A program made the position numbers and the translations under genes. From Desulfofustis glycolicus DSM 9705 (lineage in GTDB: Bacteria; Desulfobacterota; Desulfobulbia; Desulfobulbales; Desulfocapsaceae), in contig NZ_FQXS01000015.1 in assembly GCF_900130015.1 (NCBI RefSeq), forward strand, positions 1 through 64,000: 64,000 nt of DNA. The letters run 5' to 3'. The notes under the pieces were generated by a model. It did no database searches and was not told where the DNA came from. It saw only the letters and a list, made by a program, of their open reading frames with translations. This document shows, in pieces, positions 53,917 through 63,237 of the stretch (position 1 is its first letter; every line of letters begins with the position of its first letter).

Positions 53917-54228
53917 ATGTATGCAATTATAAGGACAGGCGGGAAGCAATACCAGGTTGCCGCCGGAGAGCAAGTACGGGTTGAAAAGCTCGCAGGCAAT
54001 GTCGGCGACACGGTCGAACTCGAAGATGTCTTGATGGTAGCAGACGGCGATGATATTGTTGTCGGCAGGCCTGTCATTGAAGGCGCCAAGGTGGTTGCGA
54101 CTATTGCTGAGCAGGGAAAAGATAAAAAAATCAGAGTCTTCAAAAAGAAACGCAGAAAAGGTTATCGTCTCACTAGGGGACATCGTCAGACCTTCACGGC
54201 GTTGAAGATTGCAGAAATCAACCGGTAA
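53917..54228 (+). CDS. rplU: 50S ribosomal protein L21
   Basis: A 103-residue L21: MYAIIRTGGKQYQVAAGEQV, VELEDVLMVADGDDIVVGRP and the C-terminal KKRRKGYRLTRGHRQTFTAL that contacts 23S rRNA. ATGAGG lies 8 bases before the start. It forms the usual operon with rpmA and is followed by obgE after a terminator. Confidence 0.98.
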   Translation: MYAIIRTGGKQYQVAAGEQVRVEKLAGNVGDTVELEDVLMVADGDDIVVGRPVIEGAKVVATIAEQGKDKKIRVFKKKRRKGYRLTRGHRQTFTALKIAEINR

Positions 54229-54275
54229 GCAAGCGGGGTGACCTTCGGGGTCCCGACAGTGATAAGGAGTAAGTT

Positions 54276-54533
54276 ATGGCTCATAAAAAGGCAGGCGGCA
54301 GTTCCAGGAACGGCCGCGACAGCAGCGGCCAGCGCCGCGGTGTAAAGAAATTCGGTGGAGAGTTGGTACGGGCCGGCAATATTATCGTCCGGCAACTCGG
54401 TACCAAGATCCATCCCGGCACCAATGTCGGGTGCGGCAGGGATTACACGCTGTTCGCCAAGGTCGATGGGGTTGTCACCTTTGAAGAATTCGGTAAGGAT
54501 CGAAAGCGGGTCAGTGTCTATCCGGCTGCCTAG
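54276..54533 (+). CDS. rpmA: 50S ribosomal protein L27
   Basis: An 85-residue L27 starting [20 protein letters not shown] with a central [20 protein letters not shown]. The N-terminus begins directly with AHKKAGG near the peptidyl-transferase centre, so no Firmicutes-type N-terminal cleavage is needed. AAGGAG is 8 bases upstream. A terminator follows 46 bases after the stop. Confidence 0.98.
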   Translation: MAHKKAGGSSRNGRDSSGQRRGVKKFGGELVRAGNIIVRQLGTKIHPGTNVGCGRDYTLFAKVDGVVTFEEFGKDRKRVSVYPAA

Positions 54534-54548
54534 CGGAGGATGATGTAG

Positions 54549-55736
<1,188 letters not shown>

Positions 55737-55748
55737 CAGAGGTGCGGC

Positions 55749-56924
55749 ATGATCTCAATGGAAGAGGGCCTCTATCTGCGACAGACACTGTTTGACAAAG
55801 CACAGCGGATCGTCATCAAAGTCGGCAGCGCCGTACTCACCGGTGAAAACGGTCTGGATGCAGTCATAATCGGCAATATTGCGCGGGACTTGTCGTTTCT
55901 ACACAATACCGGCCGCGAGGTGATTCTCGTCAGTTCCGGGGCTGTGTCTGCCGGCCGGAAAAAAATAGCGATCGATGACACCATGGTGCTCGGCTTGAAA
56001 GAAAAGCAGGCCCTGGCGGCTATCGGTCAGTCGTGTCTGATGCAGGCCTATGATGCGGCCTTCGGCGCGTTTGGCAAGAACATCGCCCAGGTGTTGTTGA
56101 CGCACCGTGATCTGGCCAAACGGGACCGCTATCTCAACGTCCGTAATACGCTGTTTACCTTGCTGAAATGGGGAACGATACCGATCATCAACGAAAACGA
56201 CACGGTTTCGGTGCAAGAGCTGCGCTTTGGTGATAACGATACCCTCGGGGCCCATATCTGTAACCTGATCGAAGCAGATATGTTCATCTGCCTGACCGAT
56301 GTTCTTGGCCTGTATAGCGGTGATCCGACCGCCGATCCGCAGGCTCGCCCGCTCTACACCGTCGTCGAGATTACCCCTGAAATCGAGCAAATGGTTACCC
56401 ACGTCAAAAGTTCGCTCGGTACCGGCGGTATGCAATCGAAGCTTAAAGCCGCAGGGATCGTCGCTTCCGGCGGCGGCAGTTCTTTTATCGGTCCCGGACG
56501 GCAGCACGATATTCTGCGCCGGCTGTTCAGCGGCGAGTTGATCGGCACCTTTTTTCTGCCGAAAAAAGAACGAATCAACAGTAGAAAACGGTGGATTGCC
56601 TCGGTGCTCAAGCCGCAGGGAGCGCTCGTGCTCGACGATGGCGCTTGTCGTGCGCTGCTGGAGCGGGGAAAGAGCCTGTTGCCATCGGGAATTGTCGAGG
56701 TTGTCGGTGATTTCGACGTCGGTGATGCGGTACATTGTCGCAACGGCCGGGGAGAGGCGATTGGGGTTGGGTTGATCAATTATGGGGCGGCGGAAATCAG
56801 AAAGATCATGGGCTGCCATTCCAGCCGGATCGAAAGCATTCTCGGTTATCACGACAGCGAAGAAGTCATGCATCGGGACAACATCGTCCTGCTGCGCCCC
56901 CGGAAAGAGCAGTTGCAGGAGTGA
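55749..56924 (+). CDS. proB: Glutamate 5-kinase
   Basis: A 391-residue enzyme for the first step of proline synthesis. The amino-acid kinase domain has RIVIKVGSAVLTG, VILVSSGAVSAGRKK, INENDTVSVQELRFGDNDTL and GTGGMQSKLKAA. The C-terminal PUA domain (about 290-385) contains GIVEVVGDFDVGDAV and VGLINYGAAEIRKIMG. AGAGGTG precedes the ATG. Feedback inhibition by proline is usual for the family. proA follows after 167 bases. Confidence 0.96.
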   Translation: MISMEEGLYLRQTLFDKAQRIVIKVGSAVLTGENGLDAVIIGNIARDLSFLHNTGREVILVSSGAVSAGRKKIAIDDTMVLGLKEKQALAAIGQSCLMQAYDAAFGAFGKNIAQVLLTHRDLAKRDRYLNVRNTLFTLLKWGTIPIINENDTVSVQELRFGDNDTLGAHICNLIEADMFICLTDVLGLYSGDPTADPQARPLYTVVEITPEIEQMVTHVKSSLGTGGMQSKLKAAGIVASGGGSSFIGPGRQHDILRRLFSGELIGTFFLPKKERINSRKRWIASVLKPQGALVLDDGACRALLERGKSLLPSGIVEVVGDFDVGDAVHCRNGRGEAIGVGLINYGAAEIRKIMGCHSSRIESILGYHDSEEVMHRDNIVLLRPRKEQLQE

Positions 56925-57091
56925 AGCATCGGGAGACTGGAACGGGGTTGCGCTTCTCGGTTGCCGGCGGTACGATAGGTTCTCAGCGGACAGTTGCACA
57001 AACGGGCGTTACAGCACAGGCTGACGCCGAACAAACGACAGCGGATCGAGGTCAACAGTGATCTCTCTTTCCGCTGGGCAGGAGACCACCC

Positions 57092-58357
57092 ATGAACCAG
57101 GCGGAAATCGACACGATCATTGCAGACATGGCCGTACGGGCGCGACGTGCCGCACGGCACCTTGCCATCCTCGATACGGCAACCAAAAACGCAATCCTGA
57201 AGCGTGTTGCCGAACAAATCCGGTTACAGACGGCACGGATTCAAGAAGAAAACGGCAAGGATCTGGAAGAGGGCAGAAGAAAAGGACTGTCTGGCGCGAT
57301 GCTCGACCGGCTTACCCTTACCGACCAGGGTATCGACTCGATGTGCGATGGTTTGTTGGAAATTATCGAATTGCCCGATCCTGTCGGTCAGGTGGAGCAA
57401 TTGCGAAAACGACCCAACGGCCTGCTGGTCGGCCGAATGCGTGTTCCGCTCGGGGTCATCGGTATGATCTACGAATCGCGGCCGAATGTGACCGTCGATG
57501 CTGCCGCGCTCTGCCTGAAAGCCGGTAATAGTGTGATTTTGCGGGGTGGTTCGGAAGCCTTGCGCTCCAATCTGATCCTTGCCGATATTTTGCGGAGAGC
57601 AGTTGCTGACAACGGTGTCGAGCCGGACGTGGTGCAGGTGGTGCCGACCGTCGATCGGCATGCCGTGCTGGCGCTGCTGGGGCAGGAAGACACGGTCGAC
57701 CTGATTATACCGCGAGGCGGTGAAACGCTCATCCGCTTCGTTACGCAACATTCACGAATTCCAGTGTTGAAGCACTACAAAGGGGTATGTCATATCTTTG
57801 TCGATCGGGACGCCGATCTCGACAAAGCGACACCGATCATCGTCAACAGTAAAGTACAGCGTCCCGGTGTCTGTAATGCTCTCGAAGGACTGTTGGTGCA
57901 TCGCTCCGTTGCCGAGCGTTATCTGCCGGTAATCTGCGCGGAACTAGCGGCGGCCGGTGTACGCTTACTGGGGTGCGCGAAAACGGTCGCGCTTTGTCCT
58001 CAGGCCATGTTGACGCAAGACGATCAGTGGGGCAGCGAATTTCTTGATCTGCAACTGTGCATCAAGGTTGTTGAATCGGCGGCTGAGGCGATGGATTATA
58101 TTGCCCGGTACGGCTCAAAGCATACCGAATCAATCATCACCGAAAATTACAGCACTGCCCAATTGTTTGTCAGCAGCGTTGACGCCTCAGCCGTGATGGT
58201 CAATGCCTCGACTCGGTTCAATGACGGCGGTCAGCTCGGACTCGGTGCCGAAATCGGTATCAGTACCACGAAATTGCATGCTTACGGACCGATGGGACTG
58301 GAGGAGCTGACAACACGCAAATTCGTCGTCTACGGCTCCGGGCAGGTTCGCTCCTGA
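57092..58357 (+). CDS. proA: Gamma-glutamyl phosphate reductase
   Basis: A 421-residue NADPH-dependent aldehyde-dehydrogenase-fold enzyme for the second step of proline synthesis. Motifs are PLGVIGMIYESRPNVTVDAA, GNSVILRGGSEALRSN, IPVLKHYKGVCHIFVD and the active-site Cys in KVQRPGVCNALEGLLVH. The C-terminus has STRFNDGGQLGLGAEIGIST. AGGAG lies 8 bases upstream of the ATG. The stop overlaps the nadD ATG by one base. Confidence 0.97.
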   Translation: MNQAEIDTIIADMAVRARRAARHLAILDTATKNAILKRVAEQIRLQTARIQEENGKDLEEGRRKGLSGAMLDRLTLTDQGIDSMCDGLLEIIELPDPVGQVEQLRKRPNGLLVGRMRVPLGVIGMIYESRPNVTVDAAALCLKAGNSVILRGGSEALRSNLILADILRRAVADNGVEPDVVQVVPTVDRHAVLALLGQEDTVDLIIPRGGETLIRFVTQHSRIPVLKHYKGVCHIFVDRDADLDKATPIIVNSKVQRPGVCNALEGLLVHRSVAERYLPVICAELAAAGVRLLGCAKTVALCPQAMLTQDDQWGSEFLDLQLCIKVVESAAEAMDYIARYGSKHTESIITENYSTAQLFVSSVDASAVMVNASTRFNDGGQLGLGAEIGISTTKLHAYGPMGLEELTTRKFVVYGSGQVRS

Positions 58358-59007
58358 TGCACACCACCGGGCTGCTCGGGGGAACGTTCGACCCTGTTCA
58401 TAACGGGCATCTGCAGCTTGCTCAAGCGGTACTGGCCCGCTCTGCTGTGGATCAGGTCCTGTTTATCCCCGCGGCGTCTCCGCCGCACAAGACGGACAGC
58501 GCGCTCTGCCCCATCGAGCACCGGCTGGAAATGGTTCGTCGGGCAATCAGCCCGCTGCCGCGGTGTGCCATTTCAAAGCAGGAGGCGTTTCCCGGACGAC
58601 CCTCCTATACCATCGATACACTGCTGAGTCTCCGCGCCGACAGCCATGGGGAGACGACGTATGTGTTTATTATCGGCGGCGATGCCTTCCTCGAGATAGA
58701 GACCTGGCATCGCTGGTCGGAACTGCTCGCTTCAACCGATTTCATTGTTGCTGTCCGTCGCGGTTCGTCGCTCGAAGAGCTCATAGATGTGCTCGATTAC
58801 CACGGTTTTTGTCCGCAGCCGGAGACGGAGCCGGGGCACTATCGCGGCCGGGAGGGCAACAGCGTGCGGGTGCTGACCGCGCCGATCGATGATATCTCGT
58901 CCACCGACATCAGGTGCCGGATAGCCGAAAACAAGCCTTGGCAGCACCTGGTGCCGCTGCCTGTCGCCGAATATATAGACGAACAACGGCTTTATCGGCA
59001 GGACTGA
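58357..59007 (+). CDS. nadD: Nicotinate-nucleotide adenylyltransferase
   Basis: A 216-residue enzyme that adenylates nicotinate mononucleotide in NAD synthesis. Motifs: GLLGGTFDPVHNGHLQLAQA (HxGH-like NGH), FIPAASPPHK, RPSYTIDTL, FIIGGDAFLEIETWHRW, and the C-terminal ISSTDIRCRI. Translation is coupled to proA (TGATG). The ribosomal silencing factor rsfS, which often follows nadD, is not here; the next gene is a CheB-like protein. Confidence 0.96.
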   Translation: MHTTGLLGGTFDPVHNGHLQLAQAVLARSAVDQVLFIPAASPPHKTDSALCPIEHRLEMVRRAISPLPRCAISKQEAFPGRPSYTIDTLLSLRADSHGETTYVFIIGGDAFLEIETWHRWSELLASTDFIVAVRRGSSLEELIDVLDYHGFCPQPETEPGHYRGREGNSVRVLTAPIDDISSTDIRCRIAENKPWQHLVPLPVAEYIDEQRLYRQD

Positions 59008-59096
59008 ACCAGGAATCGAGCAATGAATCACTGCCGGGCGGTGACCGAGATGATGAGGTTTGACAGGCTATCCGAATTCGTCTTTGCATTCGGTCT

Positions 59097-59124
59097 TTGC
59101 ATTATCGACGAATGGGTTTATGAT
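59097..59124 (+). promoter_or_regulatory. Predicted promoter for the CheB-like gene
   Basis: TTGCAT at 59097-59102 and TATGAT at 59119-59124 with 16-base spacing, 58 bases before the chosen ATG. It argues against the longer upstream open frame being translated. Confidence 0.45.
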
Positions 59125-59182
59125 GACCTGTCCAAACGTATATTTTTCGAAAAGAACAGGCATTATTGACAAAAATTGGGTC

Positions 59183-60400
59183 ATGGCAGGCAAGACGAAG
59201 ATCATCTCAGCCCACAAACCGATCAGGTTGCTGATCGTCGATGATTCGCTGGTATTCAGGAGGATACTGCGCGACGTGTTTGACAAGACCAACAGCGTAA
59301 AAATCATTGGTGAGGCAACCAACGGTATTGAAGCGCTGGATATGGTGCTCAAACTGGACCCGGATGTTATCATCATGGATATGGAAATGCCGCTGATGGA
59401 CGGTATGACGTCTCTGCAGCACCTGATGATCCACAAGCCGACACCGACCATCATGTTTTCCAGCCTGACCCAGGAGGGAACGGCGCGCAGTTTCGATGCG
59501 ATCAAAAACGGCGCGGTTGACTTCGTCTGCAAAGACTCCTTTTTCCATAACCAGGATCTGGTCGGCTTTCAAAAGCATATCGTGCACCGCATCATTTACG
59601 CATCCCGGGTACAGGTGCGCTCGGTTGAACCGGTATTTGCCTCCAAGGACGATATCCCCCCCACCGTTGCTAAAGCGAGTGACATTATCTTCTGCGAGGA
59701 ATGTGGAACACGAAACACCATCGATGAAGAACAGCGGCGAGAGCAGGTCGAATTGCGTTGCCGACAATGCGGGGATGTACTCGAGGTCAACCTGATCAAT
59801 AAATACCGGCGCATCACCTGTCTTTCAGTGATTGGCGCAGGCCAGGGCGGCTACAGCAACCTGCTGCGGATCATCCCGAACATCTCCGAGGATATCGGCG
59901 GTGCCATTATTGTCGTACTCTACGCAGAAGGCAGTCATATCGACGCCTTTACCGATTATCTCGATGCGGTCAGCAACATCAGAGTCGTCCGCATGGTTGA
60001 TGGCCTGAACGTGGAAGGAGGAACGTGTTATGTCGCCGCCGCGGTCGATCATTTCTATCTGAAACCATACAGCGCTCACTATACGATTCGGCAAACCAAG
60101 GCCAAACCCGGTTACGGGCCGATCGATCTGGTAATGCATTCGGCTGCTCCGATTTTTAAAAACCGGGTGGCTGGGGTGATTCTGTCCGGCAGTGAGCTCG
60201 ACGGGGAGAAAGGAATCAACGCCATCAAGAAAAACAGCGGCTTGTCCGTTGTCTTGAATTCGGCCAGTTGCCTGTGCAAGGAAATGGGCGAAAATATCCT
60301 GCGGAAATGTATGGTGGATAGAATTTATGACGAGAAGGACGTCACCGGCTGCCTCGCGCAGCTGCATGAGGCGGCCAACGGAGAGGCCACTACCGCCTGA
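59183..60400 (+). CDS. CheB-like receiver protein with zinc ribbon and inactivated methylesterase domain
   Basis: A 405-residue protein. The receiver (about 14-130) is complete: LLIVDDSLVFRRIL, Asp in VIIMDMEMPLMDG, and GAVDFVCKD. A linker contains a zinc-ribbon pair, C171/C174 and C193/C196. The C-terminal 190 residues align with the CheB methylesterase, but the active-site Ser (IGAST in CheB) is Gly220 in IGAGQGG, and the His of the QHM motif is Tyr247 in VVLYA. The Asp at 340 in GSELDGEKG is kept. Esterase activity is therefore unlikely, and a binding or regulatory role is more plausible. No other chemotaxis gene is in the window. Start ATG 59183 follows a predicted promoter. Confidence 0.8.
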   Translation: MAGKTKIISAHKPIRLLIVDDSLVFRRILRDVFDKTNSVKIIGEATNGIEALDMVLKLDPDVIIMDMEMPLMDGMTSLQHLMIHKPTPTIMFSSLTQEGTARSFDAIKNGAVDFVCKDSFFHNQDLVGFQKHIVHRIIYASRVQVRSVEPVFASKDDIPPTVAKASDIIFCEECGTRNTIDEEQRREQVELRCRQCGDVLEVNLINKYRRITCLSVIGAGQGGYSNLLRIIPNISEDIGGAIIVVLYAEGSHIDAFTDYLDAVSNIRVVRMVDGLNVEGGTCYVAAAVDHFYLKPYSAHYTIRQTKAKPGYGPIDLVMHSAAPIFKNRVAGVILSGSELDGEKGINAIKKNSGLSVVLNSASCLCKEMGENILRKCMVDRIYDEKDVTGCLAQLHEAANGEATTA

Positions 60401-60439
60401 GACGATTCGGCGATAGGGGACACGGGCACACGGAAGTGA

Positions 60440-61135
60440 TTGTTGCCAGGAACCATCGAGGGAGAACAGAGCGTGCTCTGGGAAGAACAGGTGCCGCTCC
60501 TGCGGCAGGGACTTCATCGAGAACTGATTCATAAAGCCTACGGGGCGTCACCGCGGCAAACGGTCTACCCGCCGCGTGAACTGGTGTTCAACGCGATGCG
60601 GATCACTCCGTTCGAACAGGTTCGCGTCGTCATCATCGGACAGGATCCCTATATCAACGAGCATCGGGAACTCGGGCCGGAGGCGCATGGGCTCTGCTTT
60701 TCCGTTCGCGAAGGAATTCCGGCGCCGCCATCATTGAAAAACATCTTCAAAGAAATAGATGACAGCCTGCACGGCGGCAGGCAGCGACGGGTCAGTACCG
60801 ACTTGACCAGGTGGGCCCGGCAGGGGGTGTTGTTACTCAATGCCAGCCTGACAGTTGCGGCCGGCAAATCGAATTCTCATGCTTCCCTTGGTTGGCAGGT
60901 TGTCACCGATGACATCATAAAGACAGTTTCCAACAAGCGCGAACACGTAGTGTTCATGCTCTGGGGGGCCTTTGCACAGAAAAAGGCGGAGTTGATCGAT
61001 CTCACTAGACATCTGGTACTCAAGACCAGCCATCCCTCGCCGCTATCCGCCCACAAGGGTTTTCTCGGTTCCGGCGTCTTCCTCAAATGCAACCGTTATC
61101 TGAAGAAGAACAGCTATCCGGAAATCGACTGGTAG
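60440..61135 (+). CDS. ung: Uracil-DNA glycosylase (family 1-like)
   Basis: A 231-residue repair enzyme that removes uracil from DNA. Motifs are VVIIGQDPY with catalytic Asp69, LCFSVREGIPAPPSLKNIF, WARQGVLLLNASLTV, HASLGWQVVTD, FMLWGAFAQKK and the leucine-loop TSHPSPLSAHKGF. Two oddities: motif A reads GQDPYI instead of GQDPYH, and about five extra residues (NEHRELGPE) come before AHG. The start is uncertain: TTG at 60440 with GGAAGTGA upstream, or the TTG directly after it. Its end lies 16 bases from the convergent CBS gene. Confidence 0.92.
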   Translation: MLPGTIEGEQSVLWEEQVPLLRQGLHRELIHKAYGASPRQTVYPPRELVFNAMRITPFEQVRVVIIGQDPYINEHRELGPEAHGLCFSVREGIPAPPSLKNIFKEIDDSLHGGRQRRVSTDLTRWARQGVLLLNASLTVAAGKSNSHASLGWQVVTDDIIKTVSNKREHVVFMLWGAFAQKKAELIDLTRHLVLKTSHPSPLSAHKGFLGSGVFLKCNRYLKKNSYPEIDW

Positions 61136-61151
61136 CAGCGGAGCGGTGTCT

Positions 61152-61601
61152 TCAGAGCACTGTTCTGATAATGTCTCTCTTGCCGACGATGCCTACCATG
61201 CGTCCGGATTCGCTGAGAACCGGCAAGGTGTGAATCTTCTTTTCGGTCATCAGCGTGGCAATTTCATCGAGTGGTGTATCCGGTGAAATGGAAATTACCG
61301 GTGAACTGAAGATATCCCCGACAGTGGCTCCGGCGATCTTTTTCAATTCCCGCTCCATTTTTTCAGGAGAGTCGAGGAAAAAGAATGAATCGAGAATGGT
61401 AATGACCGGCGGTACGCTGAGTCGCTTGTTCTGGAAAATCAAGTCACTTTCGGTAACTATGCCGATAACTTTGTCCTGGTCGTCGACTACTGGAACACCG
61501 CTGATATTGTTTTCGGTGAAGATTTGCGCGATCTCCCTGACCGGGGTGTCCGTTCGAACGGTAATGACCGTGGAGGTCATGATATCCTGGGCTTGTTTCA
61601 T
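61152..61601 (-). CDS. CBS-domain pair protein
   Basis: A 149-residue protein made of two CBS motifs: AQDIMTSTVITVRTDTPVRE through VVDDQDKVIGIVTESDLIF, and VGDIFSSPVISISPDTPLDE through GRMVGIVGKRDIIRTVL. Between them is a longer insert (VPPVITILDSFFFLDSPEKM) found in a subgroup of stand-alone CBS proteins. Such pairs bind adenine nucleotides and act as energy sensors. The ATG overlaps the nnrDE stop (ATGA), so it is co-translated with the NAD(P)HX repair enzyme. The nucleotide ligand is not known. Confidence 0.9.
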   Translation of the reverse strand: MKQAQDIMTSTVITVRTDTPVREIAQIFTENNISGVPVVDDQDKVIGIVTESDLIFQNKRLSVPPVITILDSFFFLDSPEKMERELKKIAGATVGDIFSSPVISISPDTPLDEIATLMTEKKIHTLPVLSESGRMVGIVGKRDIIRTVL

Positions 61602-63205
61602 GATAGATGATCGAGTAGTTGTTTGAGGCATCTTGGCAGGTTGCAGGCAAGGTCCGAAGCAGTGAAGCCGTGCCCGTTTTCTGAGTATAGTCCGTCGCCG
61701 GCCATCCCATGCAGGTAGACACCGGCAGCTGCGGCAATGGTCGGAGACAATCCCTGACAGAGTAATGACCCGATAATACCGCTCAGTACATCGCCCATGC
61801 CGCCGGCGGCCATGCCGGGATTGCCCGAGGTGTTGATCAGCACCTGTTCGTTATCGGTGACGATCAGGGTGCCCGCTCCTTTTAAAATAACGACGAGTTC
61901 CCGGCCCTTTTTCTTGAATCGATGATAGCAGAGCTTGCCGGCATCCAGCCGGTTTTCCTGCACCTCGGTGGCATTTCTGCCGATGAGACGGGCCATCTCG
62001 CCCGGATGGGGAGTCAAGATCCGGGGACCGGCCGGTGTCCTCAACTGATCGACATGACGTGCCAGGATATTGAGGGCGTCGGCATCGACGACCATTGGTT
62101 GCTTGACACTATGGTAGAGGTAGAGAACGAGTTCGGCGGTACGCGTGTCGGTACCGAGCCCCGGACCGATTACCACGGCTGTTTTGTCGTCGAGGTGTTT
62201 GAGAATGGTGGCCAGGTCGGAGACATTGAGGACTGAAGACGAGGTCGGGAGCGGTACCGTCATCGCTTCGATCAAGCTGGTCTCTAAAATCGTGTTGAGG
62301 TCGTAAGGGACGCACAGACTGACCAGGCCGCAGCCGCTCCGTTGTGCGCCTCGGGCGGCAAGGATGGCGGCGCCGGTCTTGCCCGCCGATCCGGCCAGGA
62401 TCAGCAGATGACCGTAGCTGCCCTTGTGGGTATTGGCCTGCCTTTTCAGGCCGCGCAGCCAGTCAGCTGCAGTCTCGGCGGTAATCAGGGAGGTGGCAAT
62501 GGTGTTCTTGGCGATCACCTCCGGCGGGATACCGATATCGATGACATGGAGGCTGCCGGTAACGGCGGAACTGCCTTGCATCACCTGGCCGGGTTTGGCG
62601 CAACCGAAGGTAGCGGTCATAGTTGCGGTGACGCACCTGCCGAAGATCTTACCGGTATCGGAATCGAGGCCGGACGGCGTGTCGACGGCCACCACCGGGG
62701 TGTGCTTGGCAAAGCTGCGACCGTTTATCAGGTCGATGGTGTCGGCAAAGTGGCCGGAGATGTCCCTGGTCAGCCCGGTGCCGAAGATGGCGTCGATGAT
62801 TGCACAGCACGGCTTGCCGCGGGATTCGATCTGTTTGAATAAAACCGGAATGGTCTTGACCCGGGTTGCCGAGTCGATGACGTGAAAGGGCAGCTTGAGT
62901 TTTTGTACGACGGCCAGGTTGACGGCGGCATCGCCGGTCAACGAGTCAGGGCTGACCAGAAAGAAAAAAACCGGTTCGCAGCCTCGCTGGTGCAGATGCC
63001 TGCCGATGACCAGGCCGTCGCCGCCATTGTTGCCGGGGCCGATAAAGATCAGCGCGAAGGTGCCGGACAGAGTACCGAAATGCTCTTCAATCAGACGAAC
63101 GGTTCCGGTTCCGGCATTTTCCATGAGGACAACTCCGGGAATACCGAATTCTTCGATTGCGCACCGATCGATCGCTCTCATTTCCTCGGAGCCGGGAAGT
63201 TTCAT
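61598..63205 (-). CDS. nnrDE: Bifunctional NAD(P)HX epimerase / ADP-dependent NAD(P)HX dehydratase
   Basis: A 535-residue metabolite-repair enzyme that restores hydrated NAD(P)H. The N-terminal YjeF_N epimerase domain (about 1-225) has GVVLMENAGTGTVRLIEE, FIGPGNNGGDGLVIGRHLHQ and DAIFGTGLTRDI. The C-terminal kinase-like dehydratase has KGSYGHLLILAGSAGKTGAA, VIGPGLGTDTRTAEL, ILTPHPGEMARLIG and NPGMAAGGMGDVLSGIIGSL. AGGAGG lies 9 bases before ATG 63205. It is followed by the overlapping CBS gene and preceded by lptF on the same strand. Confidence 0.95.
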   Translation of the reverse strand: MKLPGSEEMRAIDRCAIEEFGIPGVVLMENAGTGTVRLIEEHFGTLSGTFALIFIGPGNNGGDGLVIGRHLHQRGCEPVFFFLVSPDSLTGDAAVNLAVVQKLKLPFHVIDSATRVKTIPVLFKQIESRGKPCCAIIDAIFGTGLTRDISGHFADTIDLINGRSFAKHTPVVAVDTPSGLDSDTGKIFGRCVTATMTATFGCAKPGQVMQGSSAVTGSLHVIDIGIPPEVIAKNTIATSLITAETAADWLRGLKRQANTHKGSYGHLLILAGSAGKTGAAILAARGAQRSGCGLVSLCVPYDLNTILETSLIEAMTVPLPTSSSVLNVSDLATILKHLDDKTAVVIGPGLGTDTRTAELVLYLYHSVKQPMVVDADALNILARHVDQLRTPAGPRILTPHPGEMARLIGRNATEVQENRLDAGKLCYHRFKKKGRELVVILKGAGTLIVTDNEQVLINTSGNPGMAAGGMGDVLSGIIGSLLCQGLSPTIAAAAGVYLHGMAGDGLYSENGHGFTASDLACNLPRCLKQLLDHLS

Positions 63206-63237
63206 GGTCAGATTCCTCCTTTGCACAGAAATAGCGA

